DNA of 33,045 nt from Solirubrobacterales bacterium (GCA_012718975.1 JAAYBF010000145.1:1-33045); one strand, 5' to 3'. Shown: positions 1 to 8,967, numbered from the stretch's first letter. The notes: generated by a model from the letters alone, not told the origin. Numbers and translations: made by a program.

Positions 1-2
1 TC

Positions 3-1439
3 GTCCTGCCGGGGGGCGCGGCGGCCGCGCCCGGTCAGGGACCGGGCGGACAGGGACAGGGCGGCGGCAAGGGCCAGGGCGGCCAACAGGGACAGGGCGG
101 CGGTCAGCCCGCGGTCGGAGGGCTGACCCAGCTGCGCGGCCCCGCGGGCTGCCTGGTCGACCGGGCGAGGCGGCGGGGGAGCTGCAAGGCGGTGCGGGCG
201 CTCGACGGCCCGGCGCCGTTCGTCGGCTCGAACGCGCTCGCGATCAGCCCGGACGGCCGCAACGTCTACGTCGCCTCCTCGCGCAGCGACGCGATCGCGA
301 TCTTCGCCCGCAACTCACGCACCGGCAAGCTCGCCCAGCGCAAGGGCCGCGCAGGCTGCGTCGCGCGGCGCGGCACCGACAGCTGCGCTCCCGCCCGCGC
401 GCTCAACGGCCCCAACTCGGTCGCCGTCAGCGCCGACGGGCGCAACGTCTACGTCACCTCGCGCGTGAGCGATGCCGTCACCGCCTTCCGCCGCAACCGC
501 TCCACCGGCGCGCTCACCCAGCTGCGCGGGGCCGGCGGCTGTGTCGCCGACCGGCTCGCCAAGGGCTGCGCGACCGGCCGCGCGCTCGGCGGGGCCGACG
601 TCGTCGCGGTCAGTCCCGACGGCGAGAACGTCTACGTCGGCGCCTTCACCGCAGACGCCGTGGCGATCCTCGACCGCAACCCCTCCACCGGCGCGCTGAC
701 CCAGCCCGCCGACGCGACCGGCTGCGTCGTCGCGACGCCGCTCGCCGGCTGCGCCACCGGCCTGGCGCTCGACGCCCCCGAGGGCCTGGCCGTCAGCGGC
801 GACGGCGCCAACGTCTACGTCGCCTCGGCGTCCAGCAGCGCGGTCCTCTCGTTCGCCCGCGACGCCTCCAGCGGGGCGCTGACCCAGGCCGCCGACGGCA
901 GCGGCTGCATCGTCCAGAGCCCGCTCGCCGGCTGCACGACCGGAACCCAGATCGGCGGCGCCAACGCGGTCGCCGTCAGCGGCGGCGACGTCTATGTCAC
1001 CACGCTGCTGAGCAAGAGCCTCGCCTCCTTCACCCGCGACGAGGGAACCGGGCTGCTGACGCAGAAGAGCGGCACCTCCGCGTGCGCGATCTACGTGCTC
1101 GCCGTGGGCTGCTCGCTGGTCCGGGAGTTCCGGGCGCCGGAGGGCGTCGCCGTCTCCCCGGACGGCGCCAGCGTCTACGCGACGGCGTTCGCGTCGGGCG
1201 CGATCGCCGTCTTCAACCGCAACACCACCAGCGGCGGCGTCATGCAGAAGCGAACGGCCCGCGGCTGCATGAGCTCTCGCCCCCGGCGGCCCGGCTGCAT
1301 CCGCGGACGGGGACTGCGGGGAGTCAGCTCGATCGCGGTCAGCCCGGACGGCCGGTTCGTCTACTCGGCGGCTTTCAAGAGCGATGCGGTCGCCGTCTTC
1401 AAGCGAGCTGCGGCGCCGCGGACACCGAGGAAGGGCTGA
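3..1439 (+). CDS. Secreted seven-bladed beta-propeller (lactonase-like), 5' truncated
   Basis: The frame is open from the first in-frame codon of the window, so the true start lies upstream. The visible 478 residues begin with what looks like the end of a signal peptide (VLPGGAAAAPG), then a Gly/Gln linker, then seven repeats of about 60 residues, each with a core like VAVSPDGxNVYV followed by a TGALTQ turn. The N-terminal LTQLRGPAGC segment completes the last blade, the usual velcro closure. Most repeats carry a Cys pair (GC, about 12-15 residues, GC), suggesting one disulfide per blade and an extracellular location. The fold matches the YVTN/6-phosphogluconolactonase-like propellers common in Solirubrobacterales. 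No enzymatic residues can be assigned, so a binding or scaffold role is equally possible. The GTG at 192 is internal and would remove the closing strand. The sulfatase gene follows after one base. Confidence 0.85.
   Translation, partial: VLPGGAAAAPGQGPGGQGQGGGKGQGGQQGQGGGQPAVGGLTQLRGPAGCLVDRARRRGSCKAVRALDGPAPFVGSNALAISPDGRNVYVASSRSDAIAIFARNSRTGKLAQRKGRAGCVARRGTDSCAPARALNGPNSVAVSADGRNVYVTSRVSDAVTAFRRNRSTGALTQLRGAGGCVADRLAKGCATGRALGGADVVAVSPDGENVYVGAFTADAVAILDRNPSTGALTQPADATGCVVATPLAGCATGLALDAPEGLAVSGDGANVYVASASSSAVLSFARDASSGALTQAADGSGCIVQSPLAGCTTGTQIGGANAVAVSGGDVYVTTLLSKSLASFTRDEGTGLLTQKSGTSACAIYVLAVGCSLVREFRAPEGVAVSPDGASVYATAFASGAIAVFNRNTTSGGVMQKRTARGCMSSRPRRPGCIRGRGLRGVSSIAVSPDGRFVYSAAFKSDAVAVFKRAAAPRTPRKG
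33..107 (+). repeat. Gly/Gln-rich linker-coding repeat
   Basis: Short imperfect GGACAGGGCGGC-type repeats encode a Gly/Gln linker (GQG, GGQ, GQQGQGGGQ) between the signal peptide remnant and the propeller. It is in frame with the gene, so it is a protein linker and not an intergenic repeat. Such runs are prone to length variation. Confidence 0.6.
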
Positions 1440-1440
1440 G

Positions 1441-3078
1441 ATGACCGAGGATCGGATCGACGGGCCGGACGGCGAGCGCGACCCGGACGGGATCACCCGC
1501 GCCGACCTGCTGAGGACCGCGGCCGGCGCCGGCGCCGGACTGCTGCTCGGCGGCAACGCCGCCAACGCCGCGGCGGCCGCCCGTCCCCGGCGGCGCCCCG
1601 CGCGCAAGCCGCGCGAGGTCGCCGGGATGAACGTGCTGGTCTTCATCACCGACCAGCAGCGCGCGATCCAGCACTTCCCGCGCGGCTGGGCGCGACGCAA
1701 CATGCCCGGCCTGACGCAGCTGCAGCGCAACGGCATCACCTTCGGCCGGGCCTTCACCAACGCCTGCATGTGCTCGCCGGCCCGCTCGACGCTGCTGTCG
1801 GGCTACTTCCCCGCCCAGCACGGCGTCAAGTACACCCTCGAGGAGGACATGCCCGCGCCGCAGTATCCGCAGGTCGAGCTGTCCACCAGCTTCGCGAACC
1901 CCGCCACGGTGACCGCGGCGGCCGGCTACACCCCCGTCTACAAGGGCAAGTTCCACTGCAACAAGCCGGCGAACGGGTCGACCTGGGTGCCCTCCGACGT
2001 CAACCAGTACGGCTTCACGCGCTGGAACCCCCAGGACGCCGGAGCCAACCAGGACATCCCGGAGGAGGGCGGCGGGATCTACGACAACGACGGCCGCTTC
2101 ATGAACTCCGTCGGCACCCCCGAGGACGGCACCGAGGGCGCGCTCCAGTACCTCCGCTCGACCGCCGCGCAGGACCAGCCGTTCTTCATGGTCGTCTCGC
2201 TGGTCAACCCCCACGACGTGCTCTTCTATCCGCGCACCTACGCCAGCGCGGGCTACGACAAGTCGTGGCTGCAGGGCGAGATCGAGGTTCCGGCGACCGC
2301 CGACGAGGACCTCTCGACCAAGCCGTCGGTGCAGGAGCAGTTCCTGAGGCTCTTCAACGCCTCCGGGCCGATCCCGACCAAGCAGATGAAGCGCAACTAC
2401 CTCAACTTCTACGCCAACCTGATGAAGGCCTCGGACGCCTATCTGGTGCGGATCCTGCGCACGCTCGCCGCCCGCGGCCTGCTCGACGACACGCTGGTGA
2501 TCGCGACCTCCGACCACGGCGAGATGGGCGCCACCCACGGCGGGATGCGCCAGAAGAACTTCAACGTCTACGAGGAGGCGACGCGGATCCCGCTCGTCTA
2601 CTCGAACCCGCGCCTGTTCGACCGGCCCCAGCGCAGCGACGCGCTGGTCTCGCACGCCGACTTCCTGCCGACGCTCGCGAGCCTGGTCGGCGCGCCCGCC
2701 TCCGCACGCGCGGACTGGGCGGGCGTCGACTACTCGAAGCTGATCCTCAGCCGCTCTGAGCGCGTCGAGCCGCCCCAGGACTACACCGTCTTCACCTACG
2801 ACGACATCCAGTCGGGGCAGGCGAGCGGGCCGTACCCCCAGGCCCCGAACCACATCGTCAGCATCCGCGAGCGCCGGTACAAGATCGCCCGCTACTACGA
2901 CGCCGAGGGCGAGGTGCCCGACCAGTGGGAGATGTACGACCTCGTCGAGGATCCGCTCGAGCGCGTCAACATCGCCCACCGCAGCCACCGGCGCACGCCC
3001 GAGCAGCGGCGCCAGTTCCGGCGCCTGCGCCGCAAGCTCGCGCGCGTCGAGCGGACGCGCCTGCAGCCGCTCGCCTGA
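1441..3078 (+). CDS. Sulfatase (arylsulfatase/choline-sulfatase type), Tat-like leader
   Basis: 545-residue alkaline-phosphatase-superfamily sulfatase that hydrolyses sulfate esters. The signature CSPARSTLLSG holds the predicted formylglycine Cys at residue 111 in a C-x-P-x-R context. D71 in TDQQ is a metal ligand, and D358-H359 in SDHGEMGATHG is the second metal/active-site motif. An N-terminal stretch (TRADLLRTAAGAGAGLLLGG, residues 19-38) looks like a Tat or lipoprotein-type export signal but has only one Arg before the hydrophobic core. Start ATG 1441 has GAGGAAGGG upstream and begins one base after the propeller stop, so the two are probably co-transcribed. No formylglycine-generating enzyme is encoded in the window. 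The substrate is unknown; the chemistry is well supported. Confidence 0.92.
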   Translation: MTEDRIDGPDGERDPDGITRADLLRTAAGAGAGLLLGGNAANAAAAARPRRRPARKPREVAGMNVLVFITDQQRAIQHFPRGWARRNMPGLTQLQRNGITFGRAFTNACMCSPARSTLLSGYFPAQHGVKYTLEEDMPAPQYPQVELSTSFANPATVTAAAGYTPVYKGKFHCNKPANGSTWVPSDVNQYGFTRWNPQDAGANQDIPEEGGGIYDNDGRFMNSVGTPEDGTEGALQYLRSTAAQDQPFFMVVSLVNPHDVLFYPRTYASAGYDKSWLQGEIEVPATADEDLSTKPSVQEQFLRLFNASGPIPTKQMKRNYLNFYANLMKASDAYLVRILRTLAARGLLDDTLVIATSDHGEMGATHGGMRQKNFNVYEEATRIPLVYSNPRLFDRPQRSDALVSHADFLPTLASLVGAPASARADWAGVDYSKLILSRSERVEPPQDYTVFTYDDIQSGQASGPYPQAPNHIVSIRERRYKIARYYDAEGEVPDQWEMYDLVEDPLERVNIAHRSHRRTPEQRRQFRRLRRKLARVERTRLQPLA

Positions 3079-3097
3079 GCCGCGGCGGGCCCGGTCG

Positions 3098-3113
3098 GCG
3101 CGGACGGCCGCGC
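3098..3113. terminator. GC hairpin between convergent genes
   Basis: GCGCGG-ACGG-CCGCGC forms a perfect 6-bp stem with a 4-nt loop in the 37-nt gap between the sulfatase stop and the convergent MpsC-family stop. There is no T tract on either strand, so it would be an atypical bidirectional terminator. Confidence 0.35.
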
Positions 3114-3115
3114 GC

Positions 3116-3493
3116 CTACCGCTCCGCGGGCTCCAGCATGAAGATCTCCAGCTGGACGTCCGGATTCTGGTGCTGGGTGCTCATGAACGCGGTCACACGG
3201 CGGCCGACGTGCTCCTCGATGATCTTGCGCATCTCCTGCTCGAGGACCTCCTGGATCGCGGCCCGGTTGGCCTTCACCTGATCCTCGCGACCGGCCTCGT
3301 AGAGGGTCTGCTCGGAGGCGAGGAACCCGCCGCCGAGCACGACGATGACGATGTCGTCGCCGGCCCAGTGCGTCTTGCAGCGCGTCGGGCCCTTGCCGAC
3401 GGCCTCACGCATCAGCCCGACCACCCGGTTCGAGATGCTCGCCAGCACCTCGCCGGGCCGTTGCTCACCAGTCGCCTGCTCCATCTGCTCCAC
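3116..3493 (-). CDS. DUF2294/MpsC-family protein
   Basis: 125-residue soluble protein that matches the DUF2294 family throughout. The conserved run is ISNRVVGLMREAVGKGPTRC, then IVIVVLGGGFLASEQTL, then a charged helix and a C-terminal RRVTAFMSTQHQNPDVQLEI segment. The family is named MpsC after a proposed Na+-translocating, membrane-potential-generating system, but most members are solitary genes of unknown role, as here. No membrane segment is visible, so it would have to act with a membrane partner not encoded nearby. Start ATG 3493 is followed by MEQMEQATGEQRPGEV. Upstream on its strand, GGAGGTGGAGCAG supplies ribosome binding. It is convergent with the sulfatase. Confidence 0.82.
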   Translation of the reverse strand: MEQMEQATGEQRPGEVLASISNRVVGLMREAVGKGPTRCKTHWAGDDIVIVVLGGGFLASEQTLYEAGREDQVKANRAAIQEVLEQEMRKIIEEHVGRRVTAFMSTQHQNPDVQLEIFMLEPAER

Positions 3494-3568
3494 CTCCTCG
3501 ACAGTGCCTGGCTCTCACCGGTAAACCTACCCCGGCTCCAGGATTCGCAGCGGGCACAATTCGCGTGG

Positions 3569-3976
3569 ATGCCCGCACCGGACCACCGCCAGGCCCTGGA
3601 CCGCGCGCGCGACGCGCTCGACCGCGGACGCGCGAAGGCGGCGGTCCGCCACGGCTGGACCGCCGCCCAGGACGCCGCGCGTGCGCGGCGGCCCGACCAG
3701 CTCGCCGAGGTCGCCGACCTCGCCGCGGCGATCGCCGAGCGCGCCGGCGGCAGGGCGGCCGGCGACGCGGAGGTCCTCGGCCGCTACTGCGCCCGCCTGC
3801 GCGAGGAGCAGCTCGCCGGTATCGAGCCGAGCCGGCCGCTCGACGCGATCTTCGACGTCTTCCGCCGCCAGCGCACCAAGACCTGCCCGGACTGCGCCGA
3901 GAAGATCAAGGCCGACGCCCGTCTCTGCCGCTACTGCGGCTACCGCTACCCGGCCGACCCGGAGCCCCGGCGGTGA
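3569..3976 (+). CDS. Small protein with C-terminal zinc ribbon
   Basis: 135 residues. The N-terminal two thirds are helical and rich in Ala/Arg. The C-terminus is a compact double-CxxC zinc ribbon, CPDCAEKIKADARLCRYCGY, of the kind found at the ends of many actinobacterial membrane or regulatory proteins. No catalytic domain is recognised. The start was placed at ATG 3569, where the protein becomes regular (MPAPDHRQALDRARDAL). An imperfect -10 (CACAAT) ends 8 nt upstream, compatible with a leaderless message; no Shine-Dalgarno sequence is visible. It converges on the LuxR-family gene with a 46-nt gap. The ribbon is certain, the function unknown; a nucleic-acid or protein-binding adaptor is the plainest guess. 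Confidence 0.7.
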   Translation: MPAPDHRQALDRARDALDRGRAKAAVRHGWTAAQDAARARRPDQLAEVADLAAAIAERAGGRAAGDAEVLGRYCARLREEQLAGIEPSRPLDAIFDVFRRQRTKTCPDCAEKIKADARLCRYCGYRYPADPEPRR

Positions 3977-4022
3977 GCTCCGGCACCGCCCGGCCTGCCC
4001 GCTGGCCGGAGGCGGCAGAGGG

Positions 4023-6770
4023 CTACTGAGCCGACCCGCGGCTCATCAGCCGCGCCAGCTCGGTGCGCGAGCGGACGCCGAGCGAGCGGTAGATCTGGCT
4101 GAGGTGGCGCTCGATCGTCTTCGGGCTGAGGAACAGCGCCGCCGCGACCTCGCGGTTGGTCATCCCGTGGGAGACCATCAGCGCGACCTTGCGCTCGTGG
4201 GCGGAGAGCCCGTCGTCGGGCGCGGCCGCGCCGGCGGCGACCCCGCCGGCGGCCTCGAGCTCGTGCCGTGCGCGGGCCGCCCACGGGGCCGCGCCGAGCC
4301 GGGCGAACTCGGCGTGGGCGCGGGAGAGCGGCTCGCGGGCGCGCATCCGCTGGCGCCGGCGCCGGAGGCGCTCGCCCCACGCCAGCTCCGTGCGGGCGCG
4401 TTCGAACGGCATGCCGTCGCGCTGGTGCCAGGCGAGCGCCGCCGCGGCGTGGCGGTCCTGGTCGTCGGCGTCGGCGGCGAGCAGCAGCGCGCAGCGCTCG
4501 GCGGCGGCGTGGGACCAGGCGCCGCCGGTGGCGGCCGCGCGCTGCGCCAGCCGCTCGCGCGCGGCCTGCGCGTCGGCGCGGCGGCCGACGCGTACGAGCG
4601 CCTCGACATGGTCGGCGGCGTCGAGCGCCATCCGCGGCTCGAGCCACTGCATCTCCACCTGGCGGCGTGCCGCCTCGTCGAGCGCCTCGACGGCCTGCTC
4701 CGCCCGGTCGTCGGCGAGCTCCAGCCGGCCGACCGCGGCGAGGTTGTAGATCACGCCGGTCGAGGCCCCCGCCGCCTCCGAGCGCGCGATGCCCGCGGCG
4801 GCGTGCTCGCGCGCGCTCCCGAACAGGCCGCGACCGCCCTCCACGCGCGCGAGCGTCGCCAGGCAGAAGGCCTCGATCGTCGCGTGGCCGACGTCCTCGG
4901 CGAGCCGCGCCGCCTCCTCGGCCTCCGCATGCCCGCGCGTCCAGTCGCCAACCCGGTCGGCGAGCAGTGCGCTGACCGTCAGCGGGTAGGGCAGCGCCCC
5001 GAGCGCGCCGGCCTCGCGATGGCGGCCCACCAGCGAACCCGTCAGACGGCCGGCACGGTCGAGCTCGCCCATCCACAGCGACGCGTGCGCCATCAGGCCG
5101 ATCGGCTCGGAGAGCTGGATCGGGTCCAGGCTGCCGACAGCCGCTTCGAGCGCGTCCAGCTCGGGAGAGACCGACGGAGCCTCGCCATGCACGGCCCGAG
5201 AGACCGCCGCCATTATCCGCACGATGGTGAGGCCCGGCTCCGGCGCTCCGGCGAGGTCGGTCTGCGCACGGGCGCGGTCGAGGACGGCGAGCAGACCGGG
5301 CGTGTCGCCCGCCATCGCGTGGGAGACCGACGACTCGAGCAGCAGCGCCGCCGCCGGCACATGGGCGCCGGCCGCCGCGGCGTCGTCCGCGGCCTGCTCG
5401 AGCAGGAGCTGGGAGGCGCGCAGGTCGCCGCGGCGGCGCGCGAGGTTGCCGCGCAGGCGCGCGATCGCCGGCAGCAGCCGCGGCTCGACGAGCGGCTCGG
5501 CGGTGTCGAGCAGGTCGAGCGCCCGCTCGGACTGGCCGGCGACCGCGGCGTCCTGGGCGGCCGCCAGCGCCCGCCGCCCCCGCGACACGGCGTCGGCGGA
5601 CAGGTCGGCCGCCCGCAGGAACGCTCGCGCCGCCTCGGCATGACCGCCGCGGGCGCGGGCGTCGCGGGCGGCCTCCTCGAGCTGCGCGGCGACCCCGGCG
5701 TCGGCCTCGGCGGCGGCGTGGGCGAGGTGCCAGGCGCGGCGGCGGCCGTCCCCGGCGACGGAGGCCAGGGCGGCGTGGACCGCCCGCCGGTCCGCGCTCG
5801 ACGCGGCGTGGTAGGCCGCGGCGCGCATGAGCGGATGGCCGAAGGTGACGCGCGCGTCGATGGCGACCAGGCCGGCACGCTCGGCCGGGCCAAGCGCGTC
5901 GTCGGGCAGCCCGAGCCCGCGCGCGGCCGCGGCGAACGTCTCGATCCGCCCGCGGCTCATCGCGGCGGCGACGGTGAGCGCGCGCTGCGCGGTCGCCGGC
6001 AGGGCGGCGACTCGCGTGGCATAGACCGCCTCGATCGCCGCGGGGCTCGGCAGCGGATCGTGGAGCGGCGCGCGGCCGGCGCGCTGGTCGGCGTCGAGCG
6101 CGCCCGGCAGCTCGATCAGGGCGAGCGGATTCCCAGCGGTGGCGCCGACGAGCGCGTCCGCCACGGTGCCCGAGACGTCGGGCCAGCTTCCGGCGAGCAG
6201 CCGCCGGGAGCTGCCGGCGTCGAGGCCGCCGAGCGCCAGCGTCTCGACACCGGCCGCGTCGAAGGGCGCGGCGCCCTGGTCGCGCGCGGCGAGCAGCAGT
6301 CCGGCGCCGCCGACGGCGAGCCGGCGGGCGACAAACAGCAGCGCGTCGCGCGAGGCGTCGTCGATCCAGTGGAGGTCGTCGACGACGGCGAGCAGCGGCG
6401 CCTCGTCGGCCGCGTGGGCCAGCAGGCCGAGCAGCGCGGCCGGGACGGCGAAGCGGTCGTGCGGGGTCGGCGGCTCGAGCGCGAGCGCGGACTCCAGCGA
6501 GCGCCGTTGCGGCGCGGGCAGGCGGTCGCGCAGGCCGAGCAGCGGGGTCGCCAGCTCGTGCAGGCCGGCGAACGGGATCTCGCGCTCGGACTCGTAGCCG
6601 CGCGCTCTCAGCACGCGCTCCACGGCGGCGGCCTCGACGGCGGCGTCGAGCAGCGCGCTCTTGCCGACGCCGGCCTCGCCGCGCACGAGCACGGCACAGT
6701 GCCCGCCGTGGGCTACCCGCTCGATCCGCTCGGCCAACCAGCCGAGTTCACGCGCGCGTCCTTCCAGCAT
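4023..6770 (-). CDS. LuxR-family transcriptional regulator with AAA ATPase domain (LAL)
   Basis: 915-residue large ATP-binding regulator of the LuxR family. The N-terminal ATPase has Walker A GEAGVGKS at residues 31-38 and Walker B LLAVVDD at 126-132, followed by HWIDD. A long Ala/Leu-rich middle (about 250-850) has TPR-like helical pairs, as in MalT and other LALs, where an inducer is sensed. The last 61 residues are a LuxR/GerE helix-turn-helix (LSAHERKVALMVSHGMTNRE, then LFLSPKTIERHLSQIYRSLG). Start ATG 6770 begins MLEGRARELGWL, the usual LAL opening (ML-R-EL--L). The sequence upstream of that ATG is non-family, so longer readings are unlikely. It is divergent from the secreted protein at 6857, which may be a target. 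The ligand is unknown. Confidence 0.93.
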   Translation of the reverse strand: MLEGRARELGWLAERIERVAHGGHCAVLVRGEAGVGKSALLDAAVEAAAVERVLRARGYESEREIPFAGLHELATPLLGLRDRLPAPQRRSLESALALEPPTPHDRFAVPAALLGLLAHAADEAPLLAVVDDLHWIDDASRDALLFVARRLAVGGAGLLLAARDQGAAPFDAAGVETLALGGLDAGSSRRLLAGSWPDVSGTVADALVGATAGNPLALIELPGALDADQRAGRAPLHDPLPSPAAIEAVYATRVAALPATAQRALTVAAAMSRGRIETFAAAARGLGLPDDALGPAERAGLVAIDARVTFGHPLMRAAAYHAASSADRRAVHAALASVAGDGRRRAWHLAHAAAEADAGVAAQLEEAARDARARGGHAEAARAFLRAADLSADAVSRGRRALAAAQDAAVAGQSERALDLLDTAEPLVEPRLLPAIARLRGNLARRRGDLRASQLLLEQAADDAAAAGAHVPAAALLLESSVSHAMAGDTPGLLAVLDRARAQTDLAGAPEPGLTIVRIMAAVSRAVHGEAPSVSPELDALEAAVGSLDPIQLSEPIGLMAHASLWMGELDRAGRLTGSLVGRHREAGALGALPYPLTVSALLADRVGDWTRGHAEAEEAARLAEDVGHATIEAFCLATLARVEGGRGLFGSAREHAAAGIARSEAAGASTGVIYNLAAVGRLELADDRAEQAVEALDEAARRQVEMQWLEPRMALDAADHVEALVRVGRRADAQAARERLAQRAAATGGAWSHAAAERCALLLAADADDQDRHAAAALAWHQRDGMPFERARTELAWGERLRRRRQRMRAREPLSRAHAEFARLGAAPWAARARHELEAAGGVAAGAAAPDDGLSAHERKVALMVSHGMTNREVAAALFLSPKTIERHLSQIYRSLGVRSRTELARLMSRGSAQ

Positions 6771-6844
6771 CGCCGCGAGTCTGCCAGGACGCGGCCGGCG
6801 CCAGCGCGAGGGATTCCCCCGATGCGCGGCCCGCGCCCCGGTCC

Positions 6845-6850
6845 TACGGT
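6845..6850 (+). promoter_or_regulatory. -10 box of a leaderless promoter
   Basis: TACGGT fits TAnnnT and is followed by exactly 6 nt and then ATG 6857, so the transcript probably starts at the start codon. There is no Shine-Dalgarno sequence in front of this ATG, which supports the leaderless reading. Confidence 0.5.
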
Positions 6851-6856
6851 CGCCGG

Positions 6857-8287
6857 ATGCTCCCGAGAGTCCTCCCCACCTCACTGTCGGCCCTGCTCGC
6901 CTGCGCGCTCGCCGCCGTCCTCGCGACGGGCGCCTCAGCCGACCCGCCGCGGCCACCGGGCGCCGCCACCGCCGCGGCGCCGATCGTCCTGCCGGCGGCG
7001 GCAACCGCCTCGCCGCGAGGCGTCGTCGCCGTCCCGCTGCGCAACCCGGGCAGCCACGCGCTCGCGGTGACCGTCCGCCTGCGCGGCGCCGGCACGAACG
7101 TCGCCCGCAAGCTGCGGATCGCCGCGGGGCGCAAGGCGACCGTCCTTCTGCGGCTCGGACGCAAGCTGCGCGGCCGGCTCGCACGCGGCGAGCGGCTCCG
7201 GGTGCGGATCAGCGCGCGGGTGCGACCGGCCCGTGGCGGCCGTGCGCGGACGGTGTCGCGCCGGCTCACCGTGGCACGCGGGAGCGGTCCCACGCCGGAC
7301 CGGCCGGGTGAGGCCCCCGAGCCGCCGCCGGCGGCGCCGTTCGACGGCACCTACGGCGACTCCGACGGAGTGACGATGGTCGTCCAGGACGGCGTCGTGA
7401 CCTCCTTCAGCGGCGACATCTCGACCTACTGCACGGTCACCCGCCGCCAGAAGACGGTCGCCTTCTCGATGGCCGCCGCCGACGCGCGCCCGACCGTCGC
7501 GGCCGACGGCGGCTTCGCCTGGGAGGCCACCAGCGACTACGGCTTCGTGAAGCTGAAGTACGAGGGCCGCATCGCCGGCGGCCGAGCCGCGGGGAACCTC
7601 GTCGTCGAGGACCGGTCGATGATCTTCGGGACCGGGCGGATCGAGTTCGACTACTGCTTCGCCGGACGCGACTTCACGCTCGAGCGGAGCGCCGACGCGG
7701 CCGCGGCCGGACCCGCACCGGCGGCGACGGAGGCCGCGCGCCGGCGCCGGGCGGCTCCCCGCTGGAGGGTCGCGAAGGTGACCCTGGACGGCTGGTCCCA
7801 GCACCGCGACGCATACGAGGACTACACGTTCGAGGCCGACGGGCGCGTCCACTACCGGACCGTCGGAAAGCCACGGTCCAAGCCGGTCGCGCTGCCGCCG
7901 AGCCGGCTCGCCGTGCCGGTGACCGTCGAGGGGCTGACCTGGCGCGCGCAGAGCACGGCGAGGATCGTCGACGGCGAGGACGTGTGGGACTGCTCGCACG
8001 CGCTGCCGCGCCAGCGGGCCGGCCTCAGCGGCGCCTTCACCGTCGGGAGAAAGCGGGCGCGGGTCCAGTGGAGCCTCGCCCCCACCTACCTCCGCTGTCC
8101 CGCCGGGGCGCCGCTGCCGGAGTTCGAGGGCCTGCCGCTCGCCGCCGCCACGAGCACCTTCCCGACCAGGCTGCTGCGGGGCCGCGTCGCGCGGATCCCC
8201 GTCGAGATCCAGCACCGCTGGATCGACAGCGCGGGCTCCAACGAGGTCCACTGGGACGGCATCGTGGTGCTCCGCCGGACCCGCTGA
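6857..8287 (+). CDS. Secreted protein of unknown function
   Basis: 476 residues. A clear Sec signal peptide (LPTSLSALLACALAAVL, cleavage near ASA-DP at about residue 29) indicates export. Residues 40-140 look like a beta-sandwich of the kind that ends in basic RLGRKLRGRLARGERLRVRI strands, often seen in Solirubrobacterales surface proteins. After a Pro-rich linker (about 155-170) comes a second beta-rich domain starting FDGTYGDSDG with two Cys (STYC and FDYC), then a third similar region after an Ala/Arg linker, with Cys in WDCSHAL and YLRCPAG. No catalytic motif is recognised. It is transcribed divergently from the LAL regulator across 86 bp. A role in the envelope is inferred only from the signal peptide. 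Confidence 0.8.
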   Translation: MLPRVLPTSLSALLACALAAVLATGASADPPRPPGAATAAAPIVLPAAATASPRGVVAVPLRNPGSHALAVTVRLRGAGTNVARKLRIAAGRKATVLLRLGRKLRGRLARGERLRVRISARVRPARGGRARTVSRRLTVARGSGPTPDRPGEAPEPPPAAPFDGTYGDSDGVTMVVQDGVVTSFSGDISTYCTVTRRQKTVAFSMAAADARPTVAADGGFAWEATSDYGFVKLKYEGRIAGGRAAGNLVVEDRSMIFGTGRIEFDYCFAGRDFTLERSADAAAAGPAPAATEAARRRRAAPRWRVAKVTLDGWSQHRDAYEDYTFEADGRVHYRTVGKPRSKPVALPPSRLAVPVTVEGLTWRAQSTARIVDGEDVWDCSHALPRQRAGLSGAFTVGRKRARVQWSLAPTYLRCPAGAPLPEFEGLPLAAATSTFPTRLLRGRVARIPVEIQHRWIDSAGSNEVHWDGIVVLRRTR

Positions 8288-8301
8288 CCGGGAGCCCCGG
8301 T
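8287..8301 (+). terminator. GC hairpin at the stop codon
   Basis: ACCGGG-AGC-CCCGGT is a perfect 6-bp inverted repeat with a 3-nt loop starting at the last base of the stop codon. No T run follows, only further GC-rich repeats (CCGCCCCGCG twice at 8321-8340). A weak terminator or 3'-end stabiliser is possible. Confidence 0.3.
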
Positions 8302-8472
8302 CCGGCCGGCCGCGGGCGCGCCGCCCCGCGCCGCCCCGCGAGGCGCCGGGCGTTGCGACCGGTGGCGACAGGGTAAGCAGGTGCCTGAGAGCCGCGCCCG
8401 CTCCACGTGGGACGGACCTCGCGCCGAGCCACAAGGCGCGCGCTCGCATGCGGAGGCGAACCAGGAGGCGAC

Positions 8473-8904
8473 ATGAGCGACAGCGAGTCCACCAAGCAGA
8501 CCGCCACGAAGCTGCTCTCGGGCGGGAACCCGCAGATCCCGAAGGGCGACGGCGACGGGCCCGTGCAGGACTACATCGCCGCGATGCCCGGATGGAAGCG
8601 CCAGGTCGGCGAGACCCTCGACCGGCTGATCGCCGACACCGTCGACGACGTCCACAAGGCGGTCAAGTGGAACCAGCCCTTCTACGGCAACGAGCCCGAC
8701 AGCTGGTTCCTGGCCTTTCGCTGCTTCACCAAGTACGTGAAGCTGACGTTCTTCCGCGGAACCTCTCTCGATCCGGTGCCCCCGGAGGCCTCCAAGCACC
8801 CCGAGCAGCGCCACTTCCACATCCACGAGGAGGACGGTCTCGACGAGGACCAGCTCGCGGCGTGGATCCGCCAGGCGAGCGAGCTGCCCGGCGAGAAGCA
8901 CTGA
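8473..8904 (+). CDS. DUF1801 (YdhG-like) protein
   Basis: 143 residues of the DUF1801/YdhG family. The characteristic segments are PVQDYIAAMPGWKRQVGETL (substrate-independent helical start), DDVHKAVKWNQPFYG, and FLAFRCFTKYVKLTFFRG, followed by the family-typical short insert and a C-terminal helix. The molecular function of the family is not established; members are small, cytosolic and often lie near stress genes. Start ATG 8473 is fixed by AGGAGG at 8463-8468 with 4-nt spacing. The gene stands alone; the ChaB-like gene converges on it with a 63-nt gap containing GGCGCC-rich repeats. Confidence 0.88.
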   Translation: MSDSESTKQTATKLLSGGNPQIPKGDGDGPVQDYIAAMPGWKRQVGETLDRLIADTVDDVHKAVKWNQPFYGNEPDSWFLAFRCFTKYVKLTFFRGTSLDPVPPEASKHPEQRHFHIHEEDGLDEDQLAAWIRQASELPGEKH

Positions 8905-8967
8905 CGGCTCGGGGCGGCGTCGCGCGGCAGGCGGCCGGGCGGCGCCGGCCCCTGCCTGGCGCCGGCC

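Noticed and set aside
3681-7070. Very long open frame on the plus strand opposite the LAL regulator
   Set aside because: High-GC shadow. The minus-strand gene has full ATPase and HTH motifs, while this frame is low-complexity Arg/Gly/Ala without domains.
8341-8472. Riboswitch before the DUF1801 gene (a CCTGAGAG run recalls the thiamine box)
   Set aside because: Only one short match; the other conserved parts and helices are missing, and the gene is unrelated to thiamine.
8905-8967. Repeats of GGCGCCGGCC between convergent genes as a strong terminator
   Set aside because: They are mainly direct repeats of a self-complementary hexamer, common by chance at this GC content, with no T tract.
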